This document shows positions 20,447-30,989 of a DNA stretch of 64,000 nt, one piece after another. The notes beneath the pieces were generated by a model, which was not told the origin of the DNA, made no database searches, and saw only the letters and a program-made list of their open reading frames with translations. The stretch's first letter is position 1. Every line of letters begins with the position of its first letter. A program made the position numbers and the translations under genes. Origin of the DNA: Actinoplanes sp. N902-109 (GTDB lineage: Bacteria; Actinomycetota; Actinomycetes; Mycobacteriales; Micromonosporaceae); contig NC_021191.1 of assembly GCF_000389965.1 (NCBI RefSeq), forward strand, positions 118,501 to 182,500. Reading direction: 5' to 3'.

Positions 20447-21352
20447 TCAGGACGGGCTCCGGACCGGCCGGCCCGCTTCGGCCCGGGCCAGGGCGGCCAG
20501 CCGGGCCGCGGCCGCACAGCGCAGGCGGCCGCGGGCGGTGGCGACACTGACGTGCATCGTGAACGCGGCGTCCGCCACCTCGATCCAGTGGATGCCGGGG
20601 TCGTCCTCGACGAGATACTTCGGCAGAAAGCCCACACCCAGACCGTTCCGTACGAGCGCGGCGGTGTCGTTCATGTCCGACGTCTCGATCTGGATGTCGC
20701 GCCACAGGCCGCGCTGCCGGAACTCGGCGTCCACGAGCGTGCGGTTGGCGAAGCCCGCACGGAAGTCGACGAACTTCAGCGCGGCCGTGTCGGCGAGGGC
20801 GATGCGGCCGCGGCCGGCCAGCGGATGCCCGGCTGCGACGGCCAGCCCCAGGACCGAGGTGGCCAGCACGTCGACGTGCAGGTCGGGGTAGTCCCGCTGC
20901 TCGGCGGCCAGGAACGCCAGATCCATATCGCCGCTGCGCAGCCCCTGGGCGAGCCCGGCGGTGCCGGTGGCGGCCGGGGACAGATGCATCGTGACGTGCG
21001 GGTACTCCGCGGTGAACCGGCCCAGCAGGCGCGGGATGTCGAACAGCGTGACGTTGGTCATGTAGCCGATGCGGATGGAACCGGAGAGGCCGCCGCTCAC
21101 CGCCTCGACGGCGTCCCGCGCGGCCTGGAAGGCATCGAGGATCGCGGTGGCGTGGGGCAGCAGTGCCTGACCGGCCGGCGTCGGCTGCACCCGTCGCGTC
21201 GTGCGGTCGAACAGCCGCTCACCCAGGTCCGACTCCAGCGCGGCGATGGTGGCCGACACCGCCGACTGCGCGAGGTGCAGGCCGGTGGCGGCGCGGCTGA
21301 AGCTGCCCTCGCGGGCCACCGCCAGGAAGACCTTGAGTTGCCGGTTGTCCAC
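20447..21352 (-). CDS. LysR family transcriptional regulator
   Basis: 301 residues. The N-terminal winged helix-turn-helix (MDNRQLKVFLAVAREGSF through LAQSAVSATIAALESDLG) is followed by a LysR-type effector domain. It is divergent from an MFS transporter with a 74-bp gap, the classic LysR arrangement in which the regulator controls its neighbour. GTG at 21352 has GATAGG upstream. Confidence 0.92.
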   Translation of the reverse strand: MDNRQLKVFLAVAREGSFSRAATGLHLAQSAVSATIAALESDLGERLFDRTTRRVQPTPAGQALLPHATAILDAFQAARDAVEAVSGGLSGSIRIGYMTNVTLFDIPRLLGRFTAEYPHVTMHLSPAATGTAGLAQGLRSGDMDLAFLAAEQRDYPDLHVDVLATSVLGLAVAAGHPLAGRGRIALADTAALKFVDFRAGFANRTLVDAEFRQRGLWRDIQIETSDMNDTAALVRNGLGVGFLPKYLVEDDPGIHWIEVADAAFTMHVSVATARGRLRCAAAARLAALARAEAGRPVRSPS

Positions 21353-21366
21353 CTATCGCCATCCCA

Positions 21367-21405
21367 GATCAATCGCATCGCATCTTAGTGTTGGACGCGA
21401 TCAAT
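21367..21405. promoter_or_regulatory. Direct repeat GATCAAT in the LysR/MFS divergent gap
   Basis: GATCAAT occurs at 21367-21373 and 21399-21405, 32 bp apart (about three helical turns), between the two divergent starts. It is a candidate LysR binding site. The assignment is inference from position and repetition only. Confidence 0.4.
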
Positions 21406-21426
21406 AGTGCGCGGCACATTCAGTGC

Positions 21427-22680
21427 ATGGCAACTGCAACCCCCACTCTGCCCGTCGCTTCGGGCCCGCTACCGGTCACTTCGCGCCGCGGTGTCAGCCA
21501 CGGCGCCGGGTTCTGGATCGCTGCGGTCGCGTTCCTGGTGGTCATGGCGTACAGCACCGTGCCCACCCCGCTCTGGTCGCTCTACCAGCGCCGGGACGGC
21601 TTCTCCACGTTCGCTGTCACGGTGGCGTTCGCGGCGTACGCGGTCGGGGTGGTGATCAGCCTGTTCCTCGCCGGGCACCTGGGCGACACGCTCGGCCGGC
21701 GGCGCATCCTGCTGCCGGCCGTCGGGCTGGAGATGGTGTCGGCCGTCGTGTTCCTGGTGTGGCCCGAGCTGCCCGGGCTGATCGTGGCGCGGGTCATCTC
21801 CGGCCTCGGCATCGGCCTGCTCACGGCGACCATCACCGCGCACATCCTGGACCTGCACCTGACCGCCCGCCCGGGTGCCGATCCGGCCCGCGGACAGGTG
21901 GTGTCGACGGCGGCCAACCTGGGTGGGTTCGGTGTCGGAGCCCTGACCTCCGGGGTGCTCGCGCGCTGGGTGGCCGGGCCGCTTGTCACGCCGTACGTCG
22001 TCTTCCTGGTGCTGTTGACCTTGGCCTTGATCGGTGTCGCGCTGGTCCCGGAGACCGCGAAGGTGCCGGCTGTGCGACCGGCCTACCGGCCCCAGCGGGT
22101 ACGGGTACCGCACCATGCCCGCGGCCGTTTCTTCCTGGCCGGTGGCATCGCGTTCGCCGCGTTCGCGGTCCTCGGCCTGTTCACGTCGCTGGCGCCGGTG
22201 TTCGTTGCCGGGCAGCTGCACATCACCTCGCGCGCCACGGCCGGGCTCGTCGTGTTCGTCACGTTCACGGTCGGCGCCCTCGCTCAGATCGCCGTACGCC
22301 CGCTCGATGTCCGGGTCAAGGTCACCGTGGGGGCTGTCCTGCTCGTCGCCGGCATCACCGTGCTGACCCTGGTGGTGACCCAGGTCGGCGCGCTGGGCTG
22401 GTTCTTCGTCGGCGGGGTGCTCAGCGGTGCCGGAGCGGGACCGCTGTTCATGGCGGCGCTCGCCGTGGCCGGTGCCATGGCCGACCCGGCGAACCGCGGC
22501 GAGGTGCTGGCCGGCATCTTCCTCATCGGTTACCTCGGCCTGACGGTGCCGGTGGTCGGCATCGGTGTCGCGACCCTGTCGGTCAGCCTCAGCGCAGCCT
22601 TGGTGGGCTTTGCGGCTGTGATCATCGCCATTGCGTTGGCGACCGCGCTGCCGCTGGTGGCGCTGCTGCGCCGGTCATGA
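21427..22680 (+). CDS. MFS transporter
   Basis: 417-residue major facilitator with about 12 membrane helices and the signature GHLGDTLGRRRIL after helix 2. A long loop (PAYRPQRVRVPHHARG) separates the two halves. Control by the divergent LysR gene is likely. ATG at 21427 was preferred to a start at 21388 because the short upstream stretch lies in the operator. The substrate is unknown. Confidence 0.9.
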   Translation: MATATPTLPVASGPLPVTSRRGVSHGAGFWIAAVAFLVVMAYSTVPTPLWSLYQRRDGFSTFAVTVAFAAYAVGVVISLFLAGHLGDTLGRRRILLPAVGLEMVSAVVFLVWPELPGLIVARVISGLGIGLLTATITAHILDLHLTARPGADPARGQVVSTAANLGGFGVGALTSGVLARWVAGPLVTPYVVFLVLLTLALIGVALVPETAKVPAVRPAYRPQRVRVPHHARGRFFLAGGIAFAAFAVLGLFTSLAPVFVAGQLHITSRATAGLVVFVTFTVGALAQIAVRPLDVRVKVTVGAVLLVAGITVLTLVVTQVGALGWFFVGGVLSGAGAGPLFMAALAVAGAMADPANRGEVLAGIFLIGYLGLTVPVVGIGVATLSVSLSAALVGFAAVIIAIALATALPLVALLRRS

Positions 22681-22724
22681 GCAATCGATATCTATCACGG
22701 TGTGATGACATGCTGTGGCTGAGA

Positions 22725-22768
22725 GTGATCACCCGTTCGGGGTGTGGATCACGGGTGGCTGAGATCAC
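22725..22768. promoter_or_regulatory. GATCAC-containing hairpin and repeat upstream of purS
   Basis: GTGATC (22725-22730) can pair with GATCAC (22747-22752) around an inner ACCC/GGGT stem, and a third GATCAC sits at 22763-22768. It lies 44 nt after the MFS stop and 141 nt before purS, so it could be a terminator or a purine-operon operator. The remaining gap to purS shows no clear promoter. Confidence 0.35.
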
Positions 22769-22908
22769 GGTCGAGATGCCCAGCTCAACCGGCGTTGCGT
22801 CGCCCTGCCGACACCGGCCGATGGGTCGTGGGGGGGTCGCGCAAGGTAGGCTTTGAGCCGCTCGCTCCTTAGGGGGCCCCAACTGCGCACCTACAGTCAG
22901 GAGTGCCC

Positions 22909-23175
22909 GTGGCTCGCGTCGTCGTCGACGTCATGCTGAAGCCGGAGATCCTCGATCCGCAGGGCCAGGCGGTCGCGAATGCGCTGCCACGGCTCGGCGT
23001 GAGCGACGTCTCCTCCGTACGCATCGGTCGTCGCATCGAGATCGAGTTCGCCGGTGAACCCGACCTGGACACCGCCCGCGAAATCGCCGACAAGCTGCTC
23101 GCCAACCCGGTCATCGAGGACTTCTCGATCCGTGTCGACGAGGCTGCCGGCGATGCCGCACAGATGAGCGCGTGA
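22909..23175 (+). CDS. purS: Phosphoribosylformylglycinamidine synthase subunit PurS
   Basis: 88-residue small subunit of the PurSQL complex, which converts FGAR to FGAM. The sequence VVVDVMLKPEILDPQGQAV and the DVSSVRIGRRIEIE strand are typical. A GTG at 22903 is also in frame, but AGGAG (22899-22903) overlaps it. The GTG at 22909 has this site 5 nt upstream and is the real start. First gene of purSQL. Confidence 0.95.
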   Translation: MARVVVDVMLKPEILDPQGQAVANALPRLGVSDVSSVRIGRRIEIEFAGEPDLDTAREIADKLLANPVIEDFSIRVDEAAGDAAQMSA

Positions 23176-23878
23176 CCATGCGGATCGGAGTCGTCACCTT
23201 CCCCGGTTCCCTCGACGACGGTGACGCCGCCCGCGCGGTGCGCATCGCCGGCGGCGAGGCCGTTCGTCTCTGGCACGGAGACCCCGACATCCACGGCGTC
23301 GACGCCGTGGTCCTGCCCGGCGGGTTCTCCTACGGCGACGCGCTGCGCTGCGGCGCCATCGCCCGGTTCGCGCCGGTCATGGAGACCGTCGCCGACGCCG
23401 CGCGGGGCGGCCTGCCCGTGCTCGGCATCTGCAACGGGTTCCAGATCCTGTGCGAGGCGCACCTGCTGCCCGGCGCGCTGACCCGCAACCAGCACCTGCA
23501 CTTCCGCAACCGCGACCAGCACCTGCGGATGGGCACCACCAGCACCGCGTGGACCAACACCTTCACCGAGGGCGAGGAGATCCTCATCCCGGTGAAGAAC
23601 GGCGAGGGCTGCTTCGTCGCCGACGAGCGCACGCTGGACGAACTCGAGGGCGAGGGCCGGGTGGTGGCGCGGTACACCCGTGGCAACCCCAACGGCTCGC
23701 AGCGCGACATCGCCGCGATCACCAACGCGGCCGGCAACGTGGTCGGCATCATGCCGCACCCGGAACACGCGGTGGAGGCGCTGACCGGCCCGTCGCTCGA
23801 CGGCCTCGGATTCTTCACCTCCGCCCTGCGGCACCTGGCCGGGGCCGCGGGCGGGCAGCTCACAGGGGGAGCCACGCG

Positions 23879-23882
<4 letters not shown>
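23172..23882 (+). CDS. purQ: Phosphoribosylformylglycinamidine synthase subunit PurQ (glutaminase)
   Basis: 236-residue class I glutamine amidotransferase that supplies ammonia to PurL. The nucleophile Cys lies in GICNGFQILCEA, and the catalytic His in GIMPHPEHAVE. It overlaps purS by 4 nt (GTGA). An ATG at 23178 is a possible internal start, 2 codons in. It overlaps purL by 4 nt. Confidence 0.96.
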
Positions 23883-26680
<2,798 letters not shown>

Positions 26681-26695
26681 CAGCCGCTCACCTCG

Positions 26696-26730
26696 AAGGA
26701 CGGTCCCCCGGAAACGGGGAGGCCGTCCTT
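26696..26730 (+). terminator. Terminator of purSQL
   Basis: AAGGACGG (26696-26703) pairs with CCGTCCTT (26723-26730), and CCCC/GGGG extends the stem toward the loop. It starts 16 nt after the purL stop and is followed by TCTGGTTTCC. Confidence 0.8.
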
Positions 26731-26748
26731 TCTGGTTTCCGGCTCTCC

Positions 26749-26893
26749 AGCGAGTCTCTCCCCGTCCTCCGGCGAGCCGTTCTTGCGGTTCCTCCGGCGA
26801 GTCGGTCTTCCCGGTCCTCGGGCGAGTCGGTCTTCCCGGTCCTCGGGCGAGTCGGTCTTCCGGGTCTCGGACGAGTCAGTTTTCCGGGCCTCC
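26749..26893. repeat. Tandem repeat array, 25-bp unit, six copies
   Basis: Unit GGCGAGTCGGTCTTCCCGGT plus CCTCG. Copies start at about 26749 (degenerate), 26771, 26796, 26821, 26846 and 26870. The third and fourth are identical, and the outer ones are diverged or 1-3 nt shorter. It lies in the noncoding gap after purL. Confidence 0.85.
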
Positions 26894-27590
26894 GGCGAGG
26901 GCGCCCGGTGATCAGGATCCGGTCGCCGCAGCGCGTGGCCATCGGCCCGCTCCGGTCCAGGTTGGCGCCAGGGACCGCGCCCATTCCCGGCGGCGGCGCG
27001 TTGCTCGTGGTGGTCGCGTGTGTCCGGGGGTGGCGCGTTCTTCGCGGTGGTGGCGTGTCCTCTCCGGTGGGGCGGCGCCTCTTCACCGGTGACCGTGCGT
27101 CTGGTTGGGCGTGCGTTTCGTTCGGCCGTGCGTGTGGTGCGGGCCAGCGCCTTGGCCGGGCGTGCGCCTCATGGGGCCGTACACCTTCATCGGGCGTGCG
27201 CTTCGTCGACGAAAATGAACCTGAGCGCGTTGGAGAGCAGTCGGCCGGGCATCTTTCGTGGCGGCATCGCGTCGTCTCCGGGGATGGTGTACGACCCGCA
27301 TCTTGTTCGGCTGCCGGCCTCCGTCGTGCCGCACGCCGCTGTTGGCCGCGGACTTTCCGGAGCGTGGGGCTGTACCCTTTCCGCGGCCTCGCGCCTTCTT
27401 CGGCCGCGGGTTTTCCGCAGCGGCCTCGCACCGTGCCACCGGAGACAGTGCACCTTTCCCGGCGCGGTGTTTGCGCGTCGGCCCGGCGGGTCGCCTTGAT
27501 GCGGCAGTTTGAGAGAAACGCCCGGGCACCGACGCGGGTTGGGGCGGCGGCAGTCTTGCTGCGGTGGTCGGGTTGCTGAACCATGCTGCT
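26894..27590. other. Noncoding gap without a convincing gene
   Basis: About 700 bp between the 25-bp array and the methyltransferase. Long open frames exist on both strands (26908-27579 plus, 26688-27614 minus), but their products are Arg/Pro/Gly-rich, have no ribosome sites, and read through the repeat arrays, so I do not call them. The stretch also contains a degenerate 17-bp array, listed separately. Confidence 0.6.
27095..27212. repeat. Degenerate tandem array, 17-bp period
   Basis: Units beginning GTGCG and ending GGGC or GGCC start at 27095, 27111, 27128, 27162 and 27196, with weaker units at 27145 and 27179. This is a strict period of 16-17 bp over seven units. The same GTGCG opening and 17-bp period recur in the array at 34047. 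Confidence 0.6.
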
Positions 27591-28244
27591 ATGGATTGGC
27601 AGGCTTGGCATCATGCTTACGCCGACCCGGGGTCACCGTTGTCTCGGCGGTTGCGGCTGATCCAGGGGCATCTTGGCGAGTGGCTCGACGGGCGGCCGGA
27701 CGGTCAGCTCGATGTTGTCAGCGTTTGTGCCGGGCAGGCTCATGACCTCGTCGGGGTGCTTGCCGGGCGCGCCGATGCCGGGCGGGTGCGGGCCACGCTG
27801 ATCGAGGACGACGCTGGGAACGTTGCGGCGGCTCGGGAGCGGATCGCCGCGGCGGGGCTCGGGGGCGTTGCCGTGGTGCAGGGCGATGCCGGGGAGCTGG
27901 CGACGTACGCGGGAGTGGCTCGCGCCGATCTGCTGTTGCTGGCCGGGGTGTTCGGCAACATCAGCGACGCCGACGTACGCAACACGATCGGCGTGCTGCC
28001 TCAGCTGTGCGCATCGGGTGCGACGGTGATCTGGACGCGGGTCCGCGCGGCGCCCGATCTGGTGCCGTCGATCCGGGAGTGGTTCGCGGCTGAGCAGTTC
28101 GTCGAGCGGGCGTTTCACGCGCCCGACGATGTGTTGTTCACCGTCGGTGTGCACGAGTTCCAGGGTGAGCCGCGGACGCGCCGGTCAGCCGGGACGATCT
28201 TTCGCTTCTCCGGGCGGTCTGTCCCGGACCCCTCCCGCAGTTAG
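27591..28244 (+). CDS. Class I SAM-dependent methyltransferase-like protein
   Basis: 217 residues. It begins WQAWHHAYADPGSPLSRRL, then has a motif I-like strand (LDVVSVCAGQAHDLVGVL), an acidic motif II (ATLIEDDAGNVAAARERI) and VVQGDAGE, as in a group of actinobacterial methyltransferases of unknown substrate. The glycine-rich loop is unusual (CAGQAHD). GTG at 27564 is possible, but the ATG at 27591 matches the family-like start better. A hairpin overlaps its stop codon. Confidence 0.75.
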   Translation: MDWQAWHHAYADPGSPLSRRLRLIQGHLGEWLDGRPDGQLDVVSVCAGQAHDLVGVLAGRADAGRVRATLIEDDAGNVAAARERIAAAGLGGVAVVQGDAGELATYAGVARADLLLLAGVFGNISDADVRNTIGVLPQLCASGATVIWTRVRAAPDLVPSIREWFAAEQFVERAFHAPDDVLFTVGVHEFQGEPRTRRSAGTIFRFSGRSVPDPSRS

Positions 28245-28269
28245 GGCGGACAGTGGACCTGTCCGCCCT
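28243..28269. terminator. Hairpin terminator after the methyltransferase
   Basis: Perfect 11-bp stem AGGGCGGACAG / CTGTCCGCCCT with a 5-nt loop. It starts within the TAG stop codon and sits before the convergent surface-protein gene. Confidence 0.75.
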
Positions 28270-28328
28270 CAACAGCAGGTGATGCTTCAGGGGTCGCCGG
28301 GCGCGGCGACGCCCCCACGGAACCGGGG

Positions 28329-30395
28329 CTAGTTGTCCCAGTCGCCGCGCTGGCCAGGGGGTTGCTGGCGGGGAGTGCCACGGCGGCCGGGCTGGTCGTA
28401 ACCGCCCTGTTCGTCGTAGCCCTCGTCGCCGGTGTAAGCGCCGCCGTAGGTGCCACCGCCCTCGGCCGCACCACCGTACGTGCCGCCGCCGTAGTTGCCA
28501 CCACCCTGCGGGGCATTGCCGCCGCCGTAGTTGCTACCACCTTGCGGGGCGTTGCCGCCGTACGTGCCGCCACCAGCTCCGCCGTAGGTGCCACCCGGGC
28601 GTGCGGCGCCCCCGTACGAGCCGCCGCCGTAGTTGCCGCCGCTCTGCTGGTCGTAGCCACCCTGGTCGGCGTAGTCGTCCTGACCGCCGTAACCGCCGCC
28701 GTACGAGCCGCCGCCGTAGTTGCCACCACCCTGCGGGGCGTTGCCACCATAGGTGCCGCCGCCGTTGGCTGGGCCGTATGCGTTGCCGTTGTCGATGCCA
28801 TCGCCGGCGCCGTTCCAGGACCCGCCGTAGCCGCCCTGGTCGTCGTAACCGGCACCCTGGTCGGCGCGGGTGTATCCGTTGTCGTAGCCGGGCTCGTCGC
28901 CGTAGCCGTCCTGGCCGGGCTGATACATGCCGGTCGGCTCGTCGTAGCGCTGCGGCTGGTCACCGGACGCGCCGTAACCGCCCTGCTCGCCATAGCCCGC
29001 GTAGGCGCCGGCCGCCTGCTCGTCGTAGTCGTCGTAGCCGTTGCCCTGGGCGGGCACGGGCGCGCCACCGAACTGGGTCGCCGCACCGTAGGCACCCGCC
29101 GCACCGGCAGCACCGGCCGCGCCCGCAGCTGCCGTGCCGAAGCCGCCGGGCGCGTTGTAGGCACCGTTCTGCGGCAGGGGAGCGCCGTAGGGGTCGGGGA
29201 ACTCGTCGTCGACCGGAGCCGCCACCGGGGCCCGCTGGATCATTGTCGGAGCGTCCGCCATGGACGGTGCACCGGACCGCGGCGCGATCATCGTCGCGTC
29301 GGAGACCCGGCCGCCGCCGACCGGGGCGGCCACCCGCGTCGCGTCGGCACCGGCGTAGCGGCCGGCGCCGGCCCCCGCCACCGGGCCGCTGGGGCCCTTG
29401 CCCGGGTCGTCCGGGTCGTCGTCGCCCTGGTTCTTGCGGCGCATCATGACCAGCACGATCGCGCCGACACCGGCGGCGACCAGCAGGCCGCCCAGGATGA
29501 TGAAGAGCAACGAGCCGGAGCCGCTGTCGCCGTTGTTGGCCGCGTTGCTCGGCTGCGGGGCCGCTGCCTCGGTGGTGGCCTCGTCGGTTGCCTCGTCCGT
29601 GGCGTCGTCCTCGGAGGGCTCCTCGGTGGGCTCGGTGCTCGTGGTGGCCGACGGCGACGGCGTGGGCGAGGTCGGCGCGGCGATGAGCTTCAGCGTCAGG
29701 GGCACGTTGACCGACTTGTCGGCGGCACCGCTGGCGCTCACCGTGGTCTTGTCGTAGCCGTCCTTGGTGGCGCCGACCGCCAGCGAGCCGACCGCGATGG
29801 GCTTGGCATCGGTGGAGCGGATCGAGTAGGCGCCGCTGCCGCTGGAGCTGGTCTGGAAGATGCTGCCGTTGGCGTCCCGCAGGATGACGGTCGCACCCGA
29901 CACGGCCTTGCCGTCCTGGTCCTTGACCTTGCCGCTGACCTGGCGCACGGAGCTCGGCTTGTCCGGCCCGGTGACCTTGACGGACCGGCTGGCGTTGCCC
30001 GTCTGCCCACCGATGGTCGCGTTGATCTGAATCTGGAAGGTCTGCGATTCGCCGGTGCCGACCGTGCCCGCGGTCAGGGTCAGCGTGTGCGTCGCCGACT
30101 GGCCCGGGAGAATGTCCTCGGCGGAGATGTTGCAGCCGGTGCACTGCAGACCGCCGGAGTCGATCTGATAGCTCGCCTTGGTGTCGGTGGCGTTCTCACC
30201 GTTCAGTTTGTTCCGGTTGGTCACCGTGAACGTCAGCGTTGTCTTGCCACCGGAGGGGACGTTTGATGACGATACGTTGGCCGACACTTGCGGAGCGTCA
30301 GCGAGCGCAGCCACCGGGGCGGCGAAGAGCACGCCGGCCACCAGCGCCAGGAACGCACCGGCCTGGACTGCCCGGGCTCGTAGGTGCGTTGTCAC
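28329..30395 (-). CDS. Membrane-anchored surface protein with Gly/Tyr-rich cytoplasmic tail
   Basis: 688 residues. Residues 1-33 are a signal peptide ending ALA-DA. An extracellular Ig-like beta region contains a CTGC pair (85, 88). A carboxypeptidase-regulatory-like domain spans about 152-222 (VSGKVKDQDGKAVSGATVILRDANG). Then come a Pro/Thr/Glu-rich stalk, one transmembrane helix (295-318) followed by MRRK, and a ~370-residue cytoplasmic tail. The tail contains DATMI and APTMIQ-like stretches, then many GGGNYGGG/GGTYGG repeats rich in Gly, Tyr, Asn, Gln and Asp. GTG at 30395 has GGAAGG upstream. I know of no assigned function for this architecture. Confidence 0.85.
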   Translation of the reverse strand: MTTHLRARAVQAGAFLALVAGVLFAAPVAALADAPQVSANVSSSNVPSGGKTTLTFTVTNRNKLNGENATDTKASYQIDSGGLQCTGCNISAEDILPGQSATHTLTLTAGTVGTGESQTFQIQINATIGGQTGNASRSVKVTGPDKPSSVRQVSGKVKDQDGKAVSGATVILRDANGSIFQTSSSGSGAYSIRSTDAKPIAVGSLAVGATKDGYDKTTVSASGAADKSVNVPLTLKLIAAPTSPTPSPSATTSTEPTEEPSEDDATDEATDEATTEAAAPQPSNAANNGDSGSGSLLFIILGGLLVAAGVGAIVLVMMRRKNQGDDDPDDPGKGPSGPVAGAGAGRYAGADATRVAAPVGGGRVSDATMIAPRSGAPSMADAPTMIQRAPVAAPVDDEFPDPYGAPLPQNGAYNAPGGFGTAAAGAAGAAGAAGAYGAATQFGGAPVPAQGNGYDDYDEQAAGAYAGYGEQGGYGASGDQPQRYDEPTGMYQPGQDGYGDEPGYDNGYTRADQGAGYDDQGGYGGSWNGAGDGIDNGNAYGPANGGGTYGGNAPQGGGNYGGGSYGGGYGGQDDYADQGGYDQQSGGNYGGGSYGGAARPGGTYGGAGGGTYGGNAPQGGSNYGGGNAPQGGGNYGGGTYGGAAEGGGTYGGAYTGDEGYDEQGGYDQPGRRGTPRQQPPGQRGDWDN

Positions 30396-30555
30396 GTCCA
30401 CCACCTTCCGGTCGCACGGGTCCCGGGCCGCTTCCGAAATGGCCCATGAATCCCGCGACGAGTACACACCGTCGGCCACTATGCCCTGTCGAAGACCGTC
30501 CGCGCGAGTCAGGGCCGCCGGGTTGTGTCCAGAACCCGGGTCGTATTGTCCCGAC

Positions 30556-30918
30556 GTGTCTCCTGCGCACAATAATTCCGAGTCGGTCGTCGCGGCGTTG
30601 GACGCGCTGGACGCCGGGGCCGAACCGGCCCGTCCGGTGCTTCGTGACGCTGTGCGAGCACTGCTGGCCGAGCTGGCGCGAACGGCCCCCGGCCGATCGG
30701 TGGAGGTCCGGATTCCGCCTTTCGGTGCCATTCAGTGTGTCGAAGGTCCCCGGCACACCCGCGGCACTCCGCCCAATGTGGTCGAGACCGACCCGATGAC
30801 CTGGCTGCTGGTCGCCACGGGCCGGCTGAGCTGGGCAGATGCGGTCAATTCGGGCCGGGTCCGGGCCAGCGGTATACGCACCGATCTTGCCCCGTACCTC
30901 CCTGTGCACCAGGGCTGA
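30556..30918 (+). CDS. Sterol carrier family protein (bacterial SCP type)
   Basis: 120-residue protein. The segment VEVRIPPFGAIQCVEGPRHTRGTPPNVVETDP followed by TWLLVATGRLSWADAV is characteristic of the small actinobacterial SCP family. A helical N-terminus (VVAALDALDAGAEPARPVLRDAVRALLAEL) precedes it. A lipid-binding role is inferred from the family. GTG at 30556 was chosen, since the longer frame upstream overlaps the divergent signal-peptide gene's promoter. It lies 71 bp before purF and may be cotranscribed. Confidence 0.8.
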   Translation: MSPAHNNSESVVAALDALDAGAEPARPVLRDAVRALLAELARTAPGRSVEVRIPPFGAIQCVEGPRHTRGTPPNVVETDPMTWLLVATGRLSWADAVNSGRVRASGIRTDLAPYLPVHQG

Positions 30919-30989
30919 TACCGATTTCACCGCGTACACTTGTCGGTCGGACCAGTAAGCCAAGCAGACCAGCATGAGGGAGCAAGCGC

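Noticed and set aside
26688..27614. Long open frames on both strands after purL (308 aa minus, 223 aa plus)
   Set aside because: They read through tandem repeats and the terminator, give Arg/Pro/Gly-rich products without domain features, and lack ribosome sites.
28362..30266. 634-residue open frame antisense to the surface protein
   Set aside because: Its Val/Ala/Gly-rich composition mirrors the Gly/Tyr repeats on the other strand. The minus frame has a signal peptide, a membrane helix and a ribosome site.
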